From Theocolax elegans (Eukaryota > Arthropoda > Insecta > Hymenoptera > Cerocephalidae), in assembly GCA_026168455.1 (NCBI GenBank), contig CM047430.1, positions 28,673,237-28,737,236 of the forward strand: 64,000 bases of DNA, read 5' to 3'. Below are positions 1 through 12,569 of the stretch, piece after piece (the first letter of the stretch is position 1; the number at the start of each line of letters is the position of its first letter). Both the position numbers and the translations under genes were made by a program. The notes beneath the pieces were generated by a model, which saw only the letters and a program-made list of their open reading frames with translations, did no database searches and was not told where the DNA came from.

Positions 1-399
1 GAAAGGTAGAGTACTCGTAATTGGTTATTCATCATATGTATTGTATATATTGTTATTGTATACGTTTTTTGTAAGAAAAAGGAGGAACGGAAGAATGAAA
101 AATTGGAATATTCGAAATGCTAATCTGAAGAAGTACAAGCAATTTTATATGTCGAAGAAATTCATTACAGCTCGAGGTTAATCGCATTCTCCAAAGTCTC
201 GGTACTCGTGGCATTCTCGAGACTCTCGCGGCTCAAACGAGTCGAAGCGAGGCCACGCTCGCATCGTTAAGGATGCATTTGAATATACCTAAGGCATACG
301 GCGAATGCAAGGCATTTTTCCTTGGATCACGCGATCATTAGAGCAATTATTATTGTGCCGGTGCGCAGTGAGACTCCCTCGGACAACAATGAGTGAGAC

Positions 400-435
400 G
401 GAGAGAGAGAGAGAGAGAGAGATAGAGAGAGAGAG
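400..435 (+). repeat. (GA)n microsatellite
   Basis: About 36 nt of GA repeat with one GATA interruption, inside overlapping spurious open frames. Confidence 0.95.
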
Positions 436-2134
436 TGATGGGGAGGGGTGAAGCCACCGAGTCACCGACCAAGAGGAAACGTCGAGGAGTGTGGAAGGAA
501 AGCACGCGAGAGTGGGCATGACGCACCAGCCGTTTGACACTCGACTGCAATTGCACCGTGGTTGTCCCGGATTTTCTTCGTCTCGTAGGAGCAACAGTCT
601 TTTGACGACCGAATATCGTGTTCGCGTGGGTGTCTATCGGGTTTCGATTATTCTCGTGGGCAGATGGAGATGGATACACACGTTTCTTATTTCATTATAC
701 GCGTCAGAACATCTTTGCAGGATACCTTTGCATCACAATTGAATGTAATCTCCGCTAGCTAGCTGCAAATGCATTCAATGGAAAAACGTACCTTCGATGC
801 GCTTTATCGAAATGTCCATTTTAAGCATTCCAATATGCTAAACGACTGAATTATTTAACCAATCGACTGTGGGTAGTGCGTTTAACTCAATCTACTGAAT
901 AATTATTTGATTGATTCGTAAACGTTATTTAGACGTCGAAGCTTTCTCGATGGGAAATCATACGAAAATTTCGTTTTTCTGGCTTCACGCGACCACAGCT
1001 ACGAGATTCCGTTGAACGTTTAGAACTAGCCGAGCCGATCACGAAGAATCTATAATAGCATTCCCTCGTTATTTGGAAGATCGTCCGTGCAAACAAGATT
1101 CTCCTGGAGTCAGTCACAGGCGAGCAATACTTACATCTTCTCCGGAGTAGCTTGCCGGATAGGAGTCATTTATGAGAGGCTCACTCGTGTGCGATATCTT
1201 TGACCGAGCCGTGTTATTACGGTGTTACGTTTCCCGGTACACGCGACTCTCGAGGCGCTCCTTTTCCGTCTCTCCGCCACCGACGATCCACTCGACACTC
1301 ACTCGGGTTTAACCTCCTACGGCTCGCGCGAATCGTCCACTTCTCGACCTTGTCGCGATGGTAACATCCTCGTTTTTCATTTTTAAACCCACGCATTCGA
1401 GAGAAGACCGACCTCGCGGATCTCGCGTGGCTCGTTAAAATTAAAAGTTATGCGGGGACGCGGCCGTTTTAATCTTGACTGATTATAACAACGAGAAATG
1501 TACGCTCGACGCCTTTACTCGGGTCTTTCGATCGAATCTACAACTCTCTTTTTCCTTTTCTACACCTTTTTTTCCTTTTAATCGTTCAGACATATTATGG
1601 TATTTTTAAAAGAATAACGCAAACTACAAATTATACAGAATCAGCTTATATGCAAACTATCTATTAATATACATTTACGATAAAGCATAAAGAATCATTC
1701 CATAGGATTAAAAAAAATACTGTATATAATAAGTACTAAAGTGTATAATATATTCACTTGTTTTTTCTATTTAATTGAATCAACTGAACTATAATTCGAA
1801 GTTAATTAATTTACGTTAGTTGACCCAACTTACTTTAAAATAGTCAATATTAAAAATAGTAATTTTAATTGCTGGTAAATTCCAGCGAGAAATCCATTAT
1901 CATTCAAGATTGTAGTTAAAAAAATGTGGTACACGCTCGAACCGTTTTACATTAAAGTTGATTATGGAAATCCTTGAGAGTCATTTTTCTGAGAAATCCA
2001 TGATTTTTTACCCAAGACGAATCATTAATTCCCGATTCAAGGAACTCCATCGAGGCGACAATGCGGTACTTATCTCGGCACCTCAACCGATTTCTCAGCC
2101 TCTTGGTTGGCTTCTTCCGTAGCAAATGACACAG

Positions 2135-2172
2135 GCACACGCACACGCACACGCACTCGCACATACACACAC
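2135..2172 (+). repeat. (GCACAC)n-like microsatellite
   Basis: Imperfect GCACAC units pass into a CA run; the repeat produces an artificial Thr/Arg frame. Confidence 0.9.
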
Positions 2173-3172
2173 GTAGCCAACCACGTTGTAACGTTCTCTT
2201 ATCGAGCACCATTTTCGTTTCTCGCCTCGCAGTTTGGAACGCGTGATTTGAATATTCGATCATCGGCTTTAATAGAGACATCTTTAGGCCTTTTCTCCGT
2301 GCCCGGGCGGTCCAAAACAAATTATAGCATCGAAGTCCCGCACCTTGGCTCTCCTTATCTGACGGCTCGGTTGTTTCTCACTCCGCCTATTAGTTCCAGC
2401 GTCTCGAGAGTCTTTACCTCTTTTTTTTTTGCTCGTGAAATCTCGAGCGAGAGAAAAAGAGGGAGAGAGTGGAGCTCGCGGTTACCGCGTGAAATACTGC
2501 GACTTGATTTCAACACCTTCGTGCTCATTAATTAGCGGCAACACGAGCCGCCGCTTTTATGCTCCCCTTTCTCTCCGCTGGCTCTTGAAAGGCTCTTTCA
2601 TCGTGATCTGCGAAAAGTATGCAGGAAATAAAGACTCTTTTAAAGATCAAAGAAGGAAGTTGCCTTCCTTATCGTGCGAATCTACTGGACGAGGTTTCAC
2701 CTTACTATTCCGCAAGCCCGTCTTTTCATTATTTTTAAATTAAACGACGTTTCACCCCTGTTTTTAATAAGCCATCTACTTATTTATAACTATTTATACC
2801 TACACTATTTGAGATTAATCTTGTCAGATAGTTGTTGGCCATGTGCGTAATTAGCGCACTCGCAGAAAGTCGGATGATGTACATATAATTTCAAAAGACA
2901 ATAATATACTAAGAAATTATTAAGTCAAAATGCTACAATAATACAATTTTGGTAGATTATTTTGTTTTAAATGCGTATTCGAGGTATTTCTGGCTGCAGA
3001 TACATATACCTATTGTCACGGGCGTCTCCGCGCGACTTAGGTGTATGAGAAGGATAGAGTGAGCGATAAGGTGTCTCGACTAATGTAAGCGTTGCATTGC
3101 AGCGCGGACGTTAGATAGTCAGAGTACGAGATTCGTAATCCAAGGTCCGTGTGCTCGACTTTTTAATTCGTA

Positions 3173-3686
3173 CACGGAGAGAAATAATTTGTAAATATTA
3201 CAAAGCAGTTTGGTAAAAATTCCTAAACTCTCAAGTAATGTGGTAACAAACTGCGAATCTCGTAATTTTTACCAAACTAAATTGTAATTTTAATTTTTTT
3301 TTTAACATCAGAAAAAAAATTTTATTCCTCCCATATTATTTATTTTTGAGTTTATGTATATTATTCGAGTGTTATGGAAATTTTAAATATTTAAATGAAA
3401 TTTAATTAGTGAAAAAAATTCTGGATGTCATCGGGATCGAACCTGCGAAGTTTGGGTTGAGAATCCAAGTCCTTACCATTGCGCCACCGCGTCACTTGCA
3501 TGTGTTTCATCGAATCGTCCTTTTAAAGTAAACAAACGAACGACGCGATTCCAATAAAAATTTTATTTATCGCTTCTTTTCGGTATCTCGTGCTGTACTG
3601 TTGTTTATAGAATTTCGTAAACAGTATAGGAAAAAATCAGAATTAATAAAATTTACAAGCTTAATTGTAAAATTTAGTACGCTAAC
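3173..3686 (-). mobile_element. Tc1/mariner-like non-autonomous element with tRNA-like core, copy 1 (right end missing)
   Basis: The left terminus CACGGAGAGAAAT follows a TA dinucleotide (3171-3172), the expected Tc1/mariner target. The copy matches the complete element at 53713 almost base for base as far as ..GTACGCTAAC, then breaks off, so about 170 bp including the right inverted repeat are lost. It has no open frame for a transposase. The strand given is that of the internal tRNA-like segment. Confidence 0.85.
3423..3495 (-). repeat. tRNA-derived segment inside element copy 1
   Basis: On the minus strand this 73-nt segment shows an A-box-like TGGCGCAATGG and a B-box-like GGTTCGATCCC at tRNA spacing, plus an anticodon-arm-like stem TTGG/CCAA. 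If the 7-nt loop is TTCTCAA the anticodon would be CTC (glutamate type). The acceptor stem does not pair, so it is not a working tRNA gene. It may still be an RNA polymerase III promoter. Confidence 0.8.
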
Positions 3687-4781
3687 GTAACACTATATAT
3701 ATATATATGTATATTTATTGACTGGTTTAATCAAATGTTCAATGGGAGAGTGAAATTATACCCATCGGTGGTGAAACATCGCGCAGAGAAAGGGTAACTT
3801 CGATCAAGTTGGAGGTGATCGAGGTAGTCTGGCTCACCCCGCACAAAGAGAGCAAGCAATTTTTCCGGGTGGGTGAGAATCGCGGAATTACAGGTCAATG
3901 GGAGGCTAATTGCCGAAGCCATCCAAGGGTTACACGCACGAAGAAAAGAAAAACGAGGGAAAAGGGAATTGGTTGACCCCTGCTCTCTGTAGACGGAAGA
4001 AGAAGAAAGGGTCGGGAGAAGTCCAGCCACTCGAGATGCGTAACAGAGGGTGGTCGAACGGAGAGCCACTCGACTCGAGGAGCCACAAGCACATAGGATT
4101 GCCGAGATCGGAGAAAACAATACCGGATCTACGGAATGCATCGCACGCAAAGCGACGCCCGGGTGTACGAGTAGCCCCTCCTTCGGGTGCTTCGAGCTCC
4201 CTCGAGATGCAGCTTGCGTGTTTGACGACAAACAGTCTTGAAACTCGGCTCTTGATCACATTTTCCCTACCGCTCACCTACGTGTTTGTTTGCACTTCTA
4301 ATGGGACGTGATTCTTTTTTAAGGGCGTTCCAATCAACTTTATTTTATCATTTATTTTTCTTTCTTTCAACTCAACCGGTATTTACAGTTGTTTTAACAT
4401 TTTACAACTATCTCATATATTGTTTGTTCAATATTATACGAATACATTTACCTTTAAATTATATGTGCATATTAGTTAATTAGTCATTTTAAATATATAA
4501 TATATATTCACTTTTTTTACATATGTATGTATATATAATACTGTTTAAAATTACTTAGTTTATAATAAATATTGAGAATATCGTGCACACGATTTCAACG
4601 TTCGATCATTCCTTTTTACGTTGGAAGCGTGGTAACCCTTTCATATTTGCATACTCGCAACACCTGCTAAATCGTTTTCGTTCCTCTCATTTTTCTTTTT
4701 CTTTATTTTTCATTACGTGTCTCGCTAACAAGATGTAAAGTTTGGTATTACCGTATGTTAGTATAATTAAAAGTTAAAAAT

Positions 4782-4809
4782 TTGAAAGTAACGGGTTGAA
4801 AGTAACGGG
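4782..4809 (+). repeat. Two exact tandem copies of a 14-mer
   Basis: TTGAAAGTAACGGG occurs twice head to tail with no mismatch, in an AT-rich stretch. Confidence 0.9.
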
Positions 4810-5231
4810 TGCACAGAACGAAAGAATATACAAGTACGTGATATTGTTCAAAGAATATTAATGTGTGCGCCAAAATCGTGTAACTAAAGAAATAATCTTA
4901 AAAACTAGTAAAGATCATTAGTATTTCGAAATAATAAATTTGAGCAAGTTTCGAAAGGCAGAGCACAATAATTTAAGAAAACGTATGTAGAACATCGGGG
5001 TGTCAGTCATTAATCAGATTTATCAATTATTCGAGTAGTCGCAGGCGTATTGGCTCGACGCGTACGCGCTGTACTCAGAGCGACATCAAAGATGCATCGT
5101 TAATTGGCGAAGCCGAGTTGAAATATGTCTTGCCTCTGCTCGGTTCGAGCGTATACATCGACTCGAGTAATATGCGAAGAGCATCGATATTACGTATTTA
5201 TTACATTGCCAAAGGGTGCGAGAGAGGGAGG

Positions 5232-5254
5232 GGAGAGAGAGAGAGAGAGAGAGA
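5232..5254 (+). repeat. (GA)n microsatellite
   Basis: GA repeat of about 23 nt at the edge of a CpG-richer block. Confidence 0.95.
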
Positions 5255-7987
5255 AGACGCCGAGACTCTCGCGCGCTAGCAGGGAGAAAGGAGCTGGCCC
5301 ATTTGGGTACGCAGAGGTGTGGGAAGGGATAATCAATTTATCACTGCAGGTGCCCCGGAACATTTACATACTCAACGACGCTACCGTGGGCGTGTATCGC
5401 AACCGCTCCACGCTGCGCCAATTACAAAGAGTTGCATTGTTGTGCTCGAGTAAGTTCACGTCGAGGAGCCAATTATTTCCGGCTTTCCTCATTTCCTCGG
5501 AGATACATTATTTCTATTGATTATACATTTCTTTGCTAAAATTTTAGTAATTTTAAGTGATTCTATTAATTACGTTTGTAGTACTAGTTTGATTGAAATA
5601 GTCGAGTGTCGAGTGTGCAGGGAATTAATAAGGCGAGCCGAGCTGACCAGTCTATTATTTATAGCCGCGAACGAATTCACTTTGTTGGTAATTCTCGAGT
5701 GGCGCATCGTGCCTGAAACTCGACGGGTCTTCCTAATTACTCTCTTACACCGACGTCAATTTTTAGCAACCGTGACCCTCGAGAAAACAGGCTCGGCCGC
5801 TCTCCGCTTGCTCGTATCTCGCTAAGTGCATCGTAAAACGGGTGCTAATATGGCGCAATCTAAGCGCTGGTGATTTACGAGGTCATCATCTCGTCCACGC
5901 GCCATGGCCTCGTCACCACTTCGGTGGTCTCGCGCGTCGTGCCTCGCGATATCTCGCCCTCTCCCTCACCCGCTCTCGCTCCCGCTCCCGCTCCATCTCC
6001 TTCTCCCTTTCGCCGCCGTACTACTCTCTCCCCCTCTCTCTCTCTCTTGTGACTTCCGGCCGGGTTCAACGGGAAAAACAGATGCTCGAGAGCCTGATCC
6101 TCTGGGACTCGTAAAATTTCTTCACTGAGAAGTTAATCGTTTTTTAGAGGCCAATCCGAGTGATTTACGGTCCCGTGTCGCGTGGTGTGTCGTACGAGAG
6201 ATTTTTGACAGGAGGATCATTTCTTTTTTTTTATACTTTTCATAGAGATAATTCCACTCGTGTTTGGTAATTTTTCCTTTTTTTATTATGATGTCTGATA
6301 CTCACGCAATATTTTGCGATTGCCGACGGTAACACGTTTGAATAGTATTTATTAAAAATTATCTTTCTCAATTTATTGCAAATAATTGCTAAATCTTGGC
6401 TAAATTATGTTTTATGAAATATAAAATTTATTTCAATTGCTTTACACTCGTGTGGTGGAACAAGACTTCGAAATAAAATATCAGGATTTCAAATTTCCAT
6501 AAGGTTATTTTCTTTAAATAATTAAAAATAATTTAAATATCAAATTTTTGTAACAATTGTAAAGAATTTTGAAATTTATTTAAATAATTAATTAAGATAA
6601 ATAATTAGTTAACATTAAAAATAAAGTTCTAATATTATTTAAATTAAATTCCGACAATTATTACTCAGAGATATTTTAGTAAATATTATACAACATGCAT
6701 AGTTGTCTTGAAATTTAATAATTTAGAATAAAATTGTAAAACGCATATGATTATTTATATTGCATATAGTTAAATGTAACAATTTTATAGGTGATTTATT
6801 TGTACAATTTAGTTTGTAGAGAATATGTTGGTCAATTTGAATAGATAAATCTATGAGAACTTTAGATTAGGTGTTGCGCGAGAATTATTGCGAATCTTGT
6901 TAATTCACAAAAAATAGAAAAAAAAGAAAAAGTAGCTGCGAATCGGGAAAAGAGAGTCGAAGGGAAAGTCGAGTTTGGTGATGCGTAAAGTGTCTAAGGA
7001 GAATTGAAACGTTGAAGGCGAGCGAGAACGACGACGAGCCAGAAAATTTCGTCGTCTAACGTCGTCACAGCTGCTCAAACTGTTTTGTCTGCCGTTGAGC
7101 TCTCGTTGCTTTCGTCTTCGTGTACCCTTTCCCCGGGCGAGGGATGCTTTTCTCTTTCCTCGATTCTTTTTCTATCTCTATCTCGTCCTCGGTATTTTCG
7201 TTCCGTTAAAAATGCATCGCGAGCTGCGTTACGCGGTACGTGTGTCGTAGTGGGCCCTTCGCACGCGTCGTCGACTTTAACCGCTTGATCCCATTCTTTT
7301 GTAACGCGCACGTACCGGATCTGTTTTAATAATAAAGCCGCGGTAACAATAAACGCCCGTAGATCTCGCCTAGTCGAGGGTACAATCCACGCTGTTTTAA
7401 ATCTTTATTCAACACGTTCTAAACGTGACATTTGTTTACTTGAGATCTCCAAATACCTTCCGATATAATACATTGCTTCCCTAATATACGTATTATTACT
7501 TGGTGCACATTCAACCGATTTTTCACCAAATAAGAGTACAATCCGTATTACAATTATTTTACTATACGTATTTAGAATTCGCGTGATTCCGATTAATAGA
7601 CTATACATACATTATTTTATGAAATAAAGGAAAATTGAATGATACAAATAAATTAGATAGTTTTGACAATGCGTACGATATATTCATGTTATAAATGATG
7701 TATCGTTAAACAAACGCTACAAAATCAATAAAAACGCCTCAAGATTCGTCATAAATCTTGGTTGAACCAAAAACTCCATTTCTGCCCCCTCCCCCCCTCC
7801 TGCCCCGGTGTATCCGCCGACAGGAATCAACGCGCTCGCTAAAGGATAAAGAGGAGCCGGCAGAAATTCCACCTTCAGAGAATTTAGATTCACTCGTGCC
7901 ATGCGTTCTCATTTCAGTTGAGCTGCGTGTGTATATTATATAAATGTATACATGGGTATACACACACGGGCATGTGTATATTAAAGG

Positions 7988-7990
<3 letters not shown>

Positions 7991-8022
<32 letters not shown>
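7991..8022 (+). repeat. (GA)n microsatellite
   Basis: Uninterrupted GA repeat of 32 nt. Confidence 0.95.
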
Positions 8023-8024
<2 letters not shown>

Positions 8025-8422
8025 TGAGCGAGAATGGCGAAGAAGAAAAACAAAAGAGTCGAGAGTGTAGAGAAAAGATGAGAGAGAAAGAATCAAAGCG
8101 AAGAGAGGCGCATAGCCGGAGGATAGGCGTATATACGAGATGAAGGCTGGTTTGATGGAATGCTGCCCTGAACCCATCGCATCCTCTCCCGCTTCGTTGC
8201 CTACCTTCCTCTCTCTTTCTCCTTCTCGCTCCATATTCGCGCTGCATATATATATATACATAACTATATCGATGCGCCGGTGTGTATACATTCGCAGAAC
8301 GTGCGCAAGGCACCCCGATTACTCTTTGTGCTCGAAGAATTTCCTACCTGTGGCCATCGAACGGATACAACTGCACCGTTCTACATCTTGAAACAAAGAT
8401 AACGATAGCGATCATAATCGAC

Positions 8423-8424
<2 letters not shown>

Positions 8425-8453
<29 letters not shown>
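8425..8453 (+). repeat. (GA)n microsatellite
   Basis: Uninterrupted GA repeat of 29 nt, about 400 nt after the previous GA tract. Confidence 0.95.
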
Positions 8454-8457
<4 letters not shown>

Positions 8458-9704
8458 TTAACGATTAGAGGATTGTCATTCGCCATTCGACTATGCAAAG
8501 GAGATGCACGATTCGTTTGTCGGTCTACGATTCTGGATGTTTATTGTATGCGCGGTGTTCGTATCTGGTTGCGATCACTATTAAAGAATTTTTTCTACGA
8601 GACGTATGTGTTGTATACGTTCCTTTCCCGTACGTGAGTTTCCACGCTTTTATGGGCAACCTGGGAAGGTTACCGTTCTTCTACGTAACTTTGTACCTAC
8701 GATTATTTACGATATTATTTTATTCTAGTACAAAAATTGCACATTTCAACGAACATATATCTATAATTTAAAGTATTAACGATGTCTTTGATTCATCGTG
8801 AAATATACTGGAGACGAAGCTCTTCTATACGGGAAAAAAATATTGATGTAGATATGTGGTAATTCGTTCGAGAAGAGTAATCACGGATCCTTGAAAGAAA
8901 GGAGAAAAGTCGAATGTGATTTTGATGTGACGACGAATGCAAAGTAGCATGCTCAGTGAGATCGGAAAGCGGAACCGCCTTCCTCGCTCGGTCAAAGACC
9001 ACAGAGTCGGAGCGCGCATAACCACACCGGCGCACACCTATCGAGCTCGTTGGTTTCGATCGTGATTGCCGGCGCGGTGAATTTGTCGCCACGTGTTTTA
9101 TTGTACTCGGCACTGAATCCACCGGCGACCAAATAGTAGTAACAGAGACGACCTAGGGGTGACTGCCAACTCGGCCAATAAAACCAACGCGTTAACCGTG
9201 TCACTCAACGTCACGCGCCCCTCGACGACGGAATATTCAGCCAATAGAGAGAAACTTGTCTTCGTGCACCTCTCCCTCGTTCCTCGTCCGTTTTTTTTGT
9301 ACACTTCCCTCCTCCTCGCCGTCCGGACCGTTTTTAATATAGAGAAACGTTCCCAAACTATGACAAAGCGCGTTGTCACTTTCGAGAGGTCGCGTGGTGT
9401 TTTTATATTCGACTCGAGTGAATTTTCACGAAAAATAGAGAGCGAGAGAATGAGAGAGAGAGAGAAGGAGGGGGAGAAAGGAACAAAAAGAAAACGAGAG
9501 TAGCGAAACGCGAAGCGTCGCTGTTGGTATCGAAGCGTGGCCACGATGATTCAACGCCGATGGGGGTGGGATATACGGGCCGCATGAATAATGTCGGCTC
9601 ATTATTCTGCACCTCGGATTTATCAGCCGCGACGCGATAACGCGTGCTTTTCGCTCCCTTCGCGGGCGTGCGAGCTTAGATGAGCTACCTAGATATCGTG
9701 CACG

Positions 9705-9710
<6 letters not shown>

Positions 9711-9745
<35 letters not shown>
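9711..9745 (+). repeat. (CT)n microsatellite
   Basis: Uninterrupted CT repeat of 35 nt followed by GCAG. It looks like an acceptor with an ideal pyrimidine tract, but no coding sequence follows. Confidence 0.95.
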
Positions 9746-9748
<3 letters not shown>

Positions 9749-12550
9749 GTTCTACGCACGGGCTTTTGTACTTTACACGGGTACCTCGCCCAAATGCATT
9801 AAACGATTTTTCATACCCTCATCACGTATGAACTTACTATTTCTCTAAACTAAGTTATGTTTTTAGGAATATTTTTAATTAAGTACGAGAATGCAGTGCT
9901 TGACATTCTCTTGATATTAAATAATTATTTCTAATATATTAAAAGACATTATTTTTCATGATCACCTGAAAAAAATATTAGTTTTAATAATAATCTTTTT
10001 TAAAAGAAAGAATATGTTTGAAATTTTAATGAAATTAACAGATTTGAGCCGACATGTTTAAAAATTATTCATTGTTTGGAAAGGATTAAGTCATAAATAT
10101 CACTATTGAAATAAAAAGAGAACAATGAAATAATTTTTTCTATTTGAATATTTTGTTAACGGTGAATTAATATTTAATAATAAATAAATTTAGTTGTAAA
10201 AAATACTTTAGCTGATTGTCTAGTACAGTTTAACAACACAGCGACGTTTTGAAGAATTGGTAGTGACATTACGATGTTTGCCGACAATTATCGAACATTA
10301 GGTAAAAGTTACCGCCTCATAGTCCATCGATCTCAGCAGAAAAGAGGACGTAGACGTCCAGCAAACGAGACGAGTTCCTCCCGTCTCGGGGAATCTTAAT
10401 GTCGAGTCGCGTCGCTCGGTTCGGCGCTAACAAGACTCGCAAAACCGGGGCCCCGACGCCGCGTGAATTATGGGACCGCGCTCGAGACACGAACAAGCAA
10501 AGTGGCAGGAGCGCGCGCTTGCACGCTCGCATCCCGCGATGAAGAAACGCCGACGCACCGAGCTGTCGGCAGTTTTCTGGCTCATTACTGGCCACCGGCG
10601 CCCATTCCTCTTTTTCCCTTTCGCGAAATTTTCGGACGACAATTTCCTTTTTCTCCTGTCGTTTCTTGATCCTCGCGGATCCCTCTCTCGTTTGACGACT
10701 CGTAATTACAATCGTGTATTTATAAGGCCATTTTTAAGCCAGAGATGAGACGCTCCGAGCACGGATAATTATAGGAAACGTGGAGTGAGAGGGTGGTGGC
10801 ACACCGAGCACACAGAGGGAGAGAGCGAACACAGTGACAGGCTTTTCTTGTTTCGTCTCCTACTCGCTCGCTTGATAAATCGTGGACATTAAGCCGCGCG
10901 TGCGAGCTTAGACTATAACGGCTACGTCGCCGCGAATGCGCACTTTACAAATGTATGACTGTATGGGTCTTAATTGTGTGGTGTGTGTATTTGTATACTA
11001 AAGGAATACGCCCATATAATTGTATCTATCCTACATTATTATTAAATGATAGATAATAATGGAAAAATGTTATTCTTTATTGCTTAAATTAATGTTGAAC
11101 ATAAACATTTATCTAGTGTTAAAACTATCATTATCTAATTCAATTTCAAATGTCAATGTGCTAAATAGATTAAAATGTCGGTAATTTGATCTATAACCAA
11201 GTTAACCGGGGGATCGATTATCGGTAAAAAAAATATAGTCGCATATAGGTACAATTAAAAGACGTATGCAAAGATCTTTCGACAAGTCCAAGAGGCAGTA
11301 GTATACGTCACTCTGTTAATGCCGGTCGCACGCGTGTACCTATAACGAAGCTACCCGACACGTGCTCGTCACATGTCTTCGCATTTGCTTCCTATCGTCT
11401 CTCTTTGGGCTTTTCATCTTTCTCCTCGAGTGTATTTTTATCTTTCCCCTTCATTCTCACTCGTACCATCTATTTTTTTCTCTCGACTCTTCCCTCGTCC
11501 TCCTAAATTTATTCCTTGTTTTCAAACCTGATTCATTCTTCTTTTTCTTGCTCTTGCTCTTGCTCGTCGTTCTCCCATTTTTTTTCTCGTTCATCCTTTG
11601 CAAAACATAGCGTCGCGACGCCGAGCGATTCCATTAATGCTTTTATTTCGACACTTACGACTCAGTCGAACGAGCGATTTTACTGGTGGCGTTAACGTCC
11701 CGCCGAACGACCTCTTGAGTTTATACAAATGCGGCGCCCGCGTAATCATCCCGCGGAATCGCCGTCCTCGTCATGATCCGAGTCAAGTGTCGTCCGCGAC
11801 ATCTACGATTTACGACGTCAAACGCGACGCGTACACGTGCGCATCGCGCTTATACAACATTATTTATCGCTCGCTGATTGAAACCACGCATTAGAATAAT
11901 TACTCTCTTTTTAATTTATTCTTTTCTCTTTCCTTCCCTTTCCTTCTCTTTTCTTCTCTTCTACTTTTCTCCTGCTTGGTAAACATTCGGATTTTAAAGA
12001 TTTACTATCTACTCTACTGTTTTCAAATACGCGTTACTTTGCTCTAGAATCAAACGTGTATACCTGTTGATAATTCCTTTAGCCTGAGTAATCTCATAAT
12101 ATATGTGTACCTATTTCAATTATGCAATTAATAGTTAATTATCAATCGAAATTAAATCGCAATTGTTTATTAATATTGAATCGAATAATATGAACAATAT
12201 CGTTATATTTGTGATCAAATATACTTATTAATGCTGAAGCGGCAAGGGATGGCTAACGCAGTTATTTCTTACGAATACATTCAATTTTGTATAATTAAAT
12301 TTATATACACTTTATTACTATGAGTTTCGGTAAATGAACCAATCGAAGTAAATTTTACTATTATCGTTTATTATTTGACTGTTTAATTATAGCATCGGGA
12401 GAATCCGTTTAACATCAAATCGTATACTGCAGAAGAATATTTAAGTGTAATAACGATCAATCGGCCTATAAAATTGGATCCTCCTTAGGACGGGTTCTGC
12501 TCGATTTCGGCAATTGAAATACTAATCCAATTGCCGAATTAAGCAAGCGA

Positions 12551-12569
12551 AGAGAGAGAGAGAGAGAGC
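12551..12569 (+). repeat. Short (GA)n microsatellite
   Basis: About 19 nt of GA repeat followed by a purine-rich, GC-rich tract. Confidence 0.9.

Noticed and set aside
3731..4311. Overlapping open frames on both strands in a GC-richer patch
   Set aside because: Five frames are open at once on both strands, and none resembles a known protein.
9711..9750. CT tract ending in GCAG as a coding-exon acceptor
   Set aside because: The following sequence has no conserved coding content; the match is due to the microsatellite.
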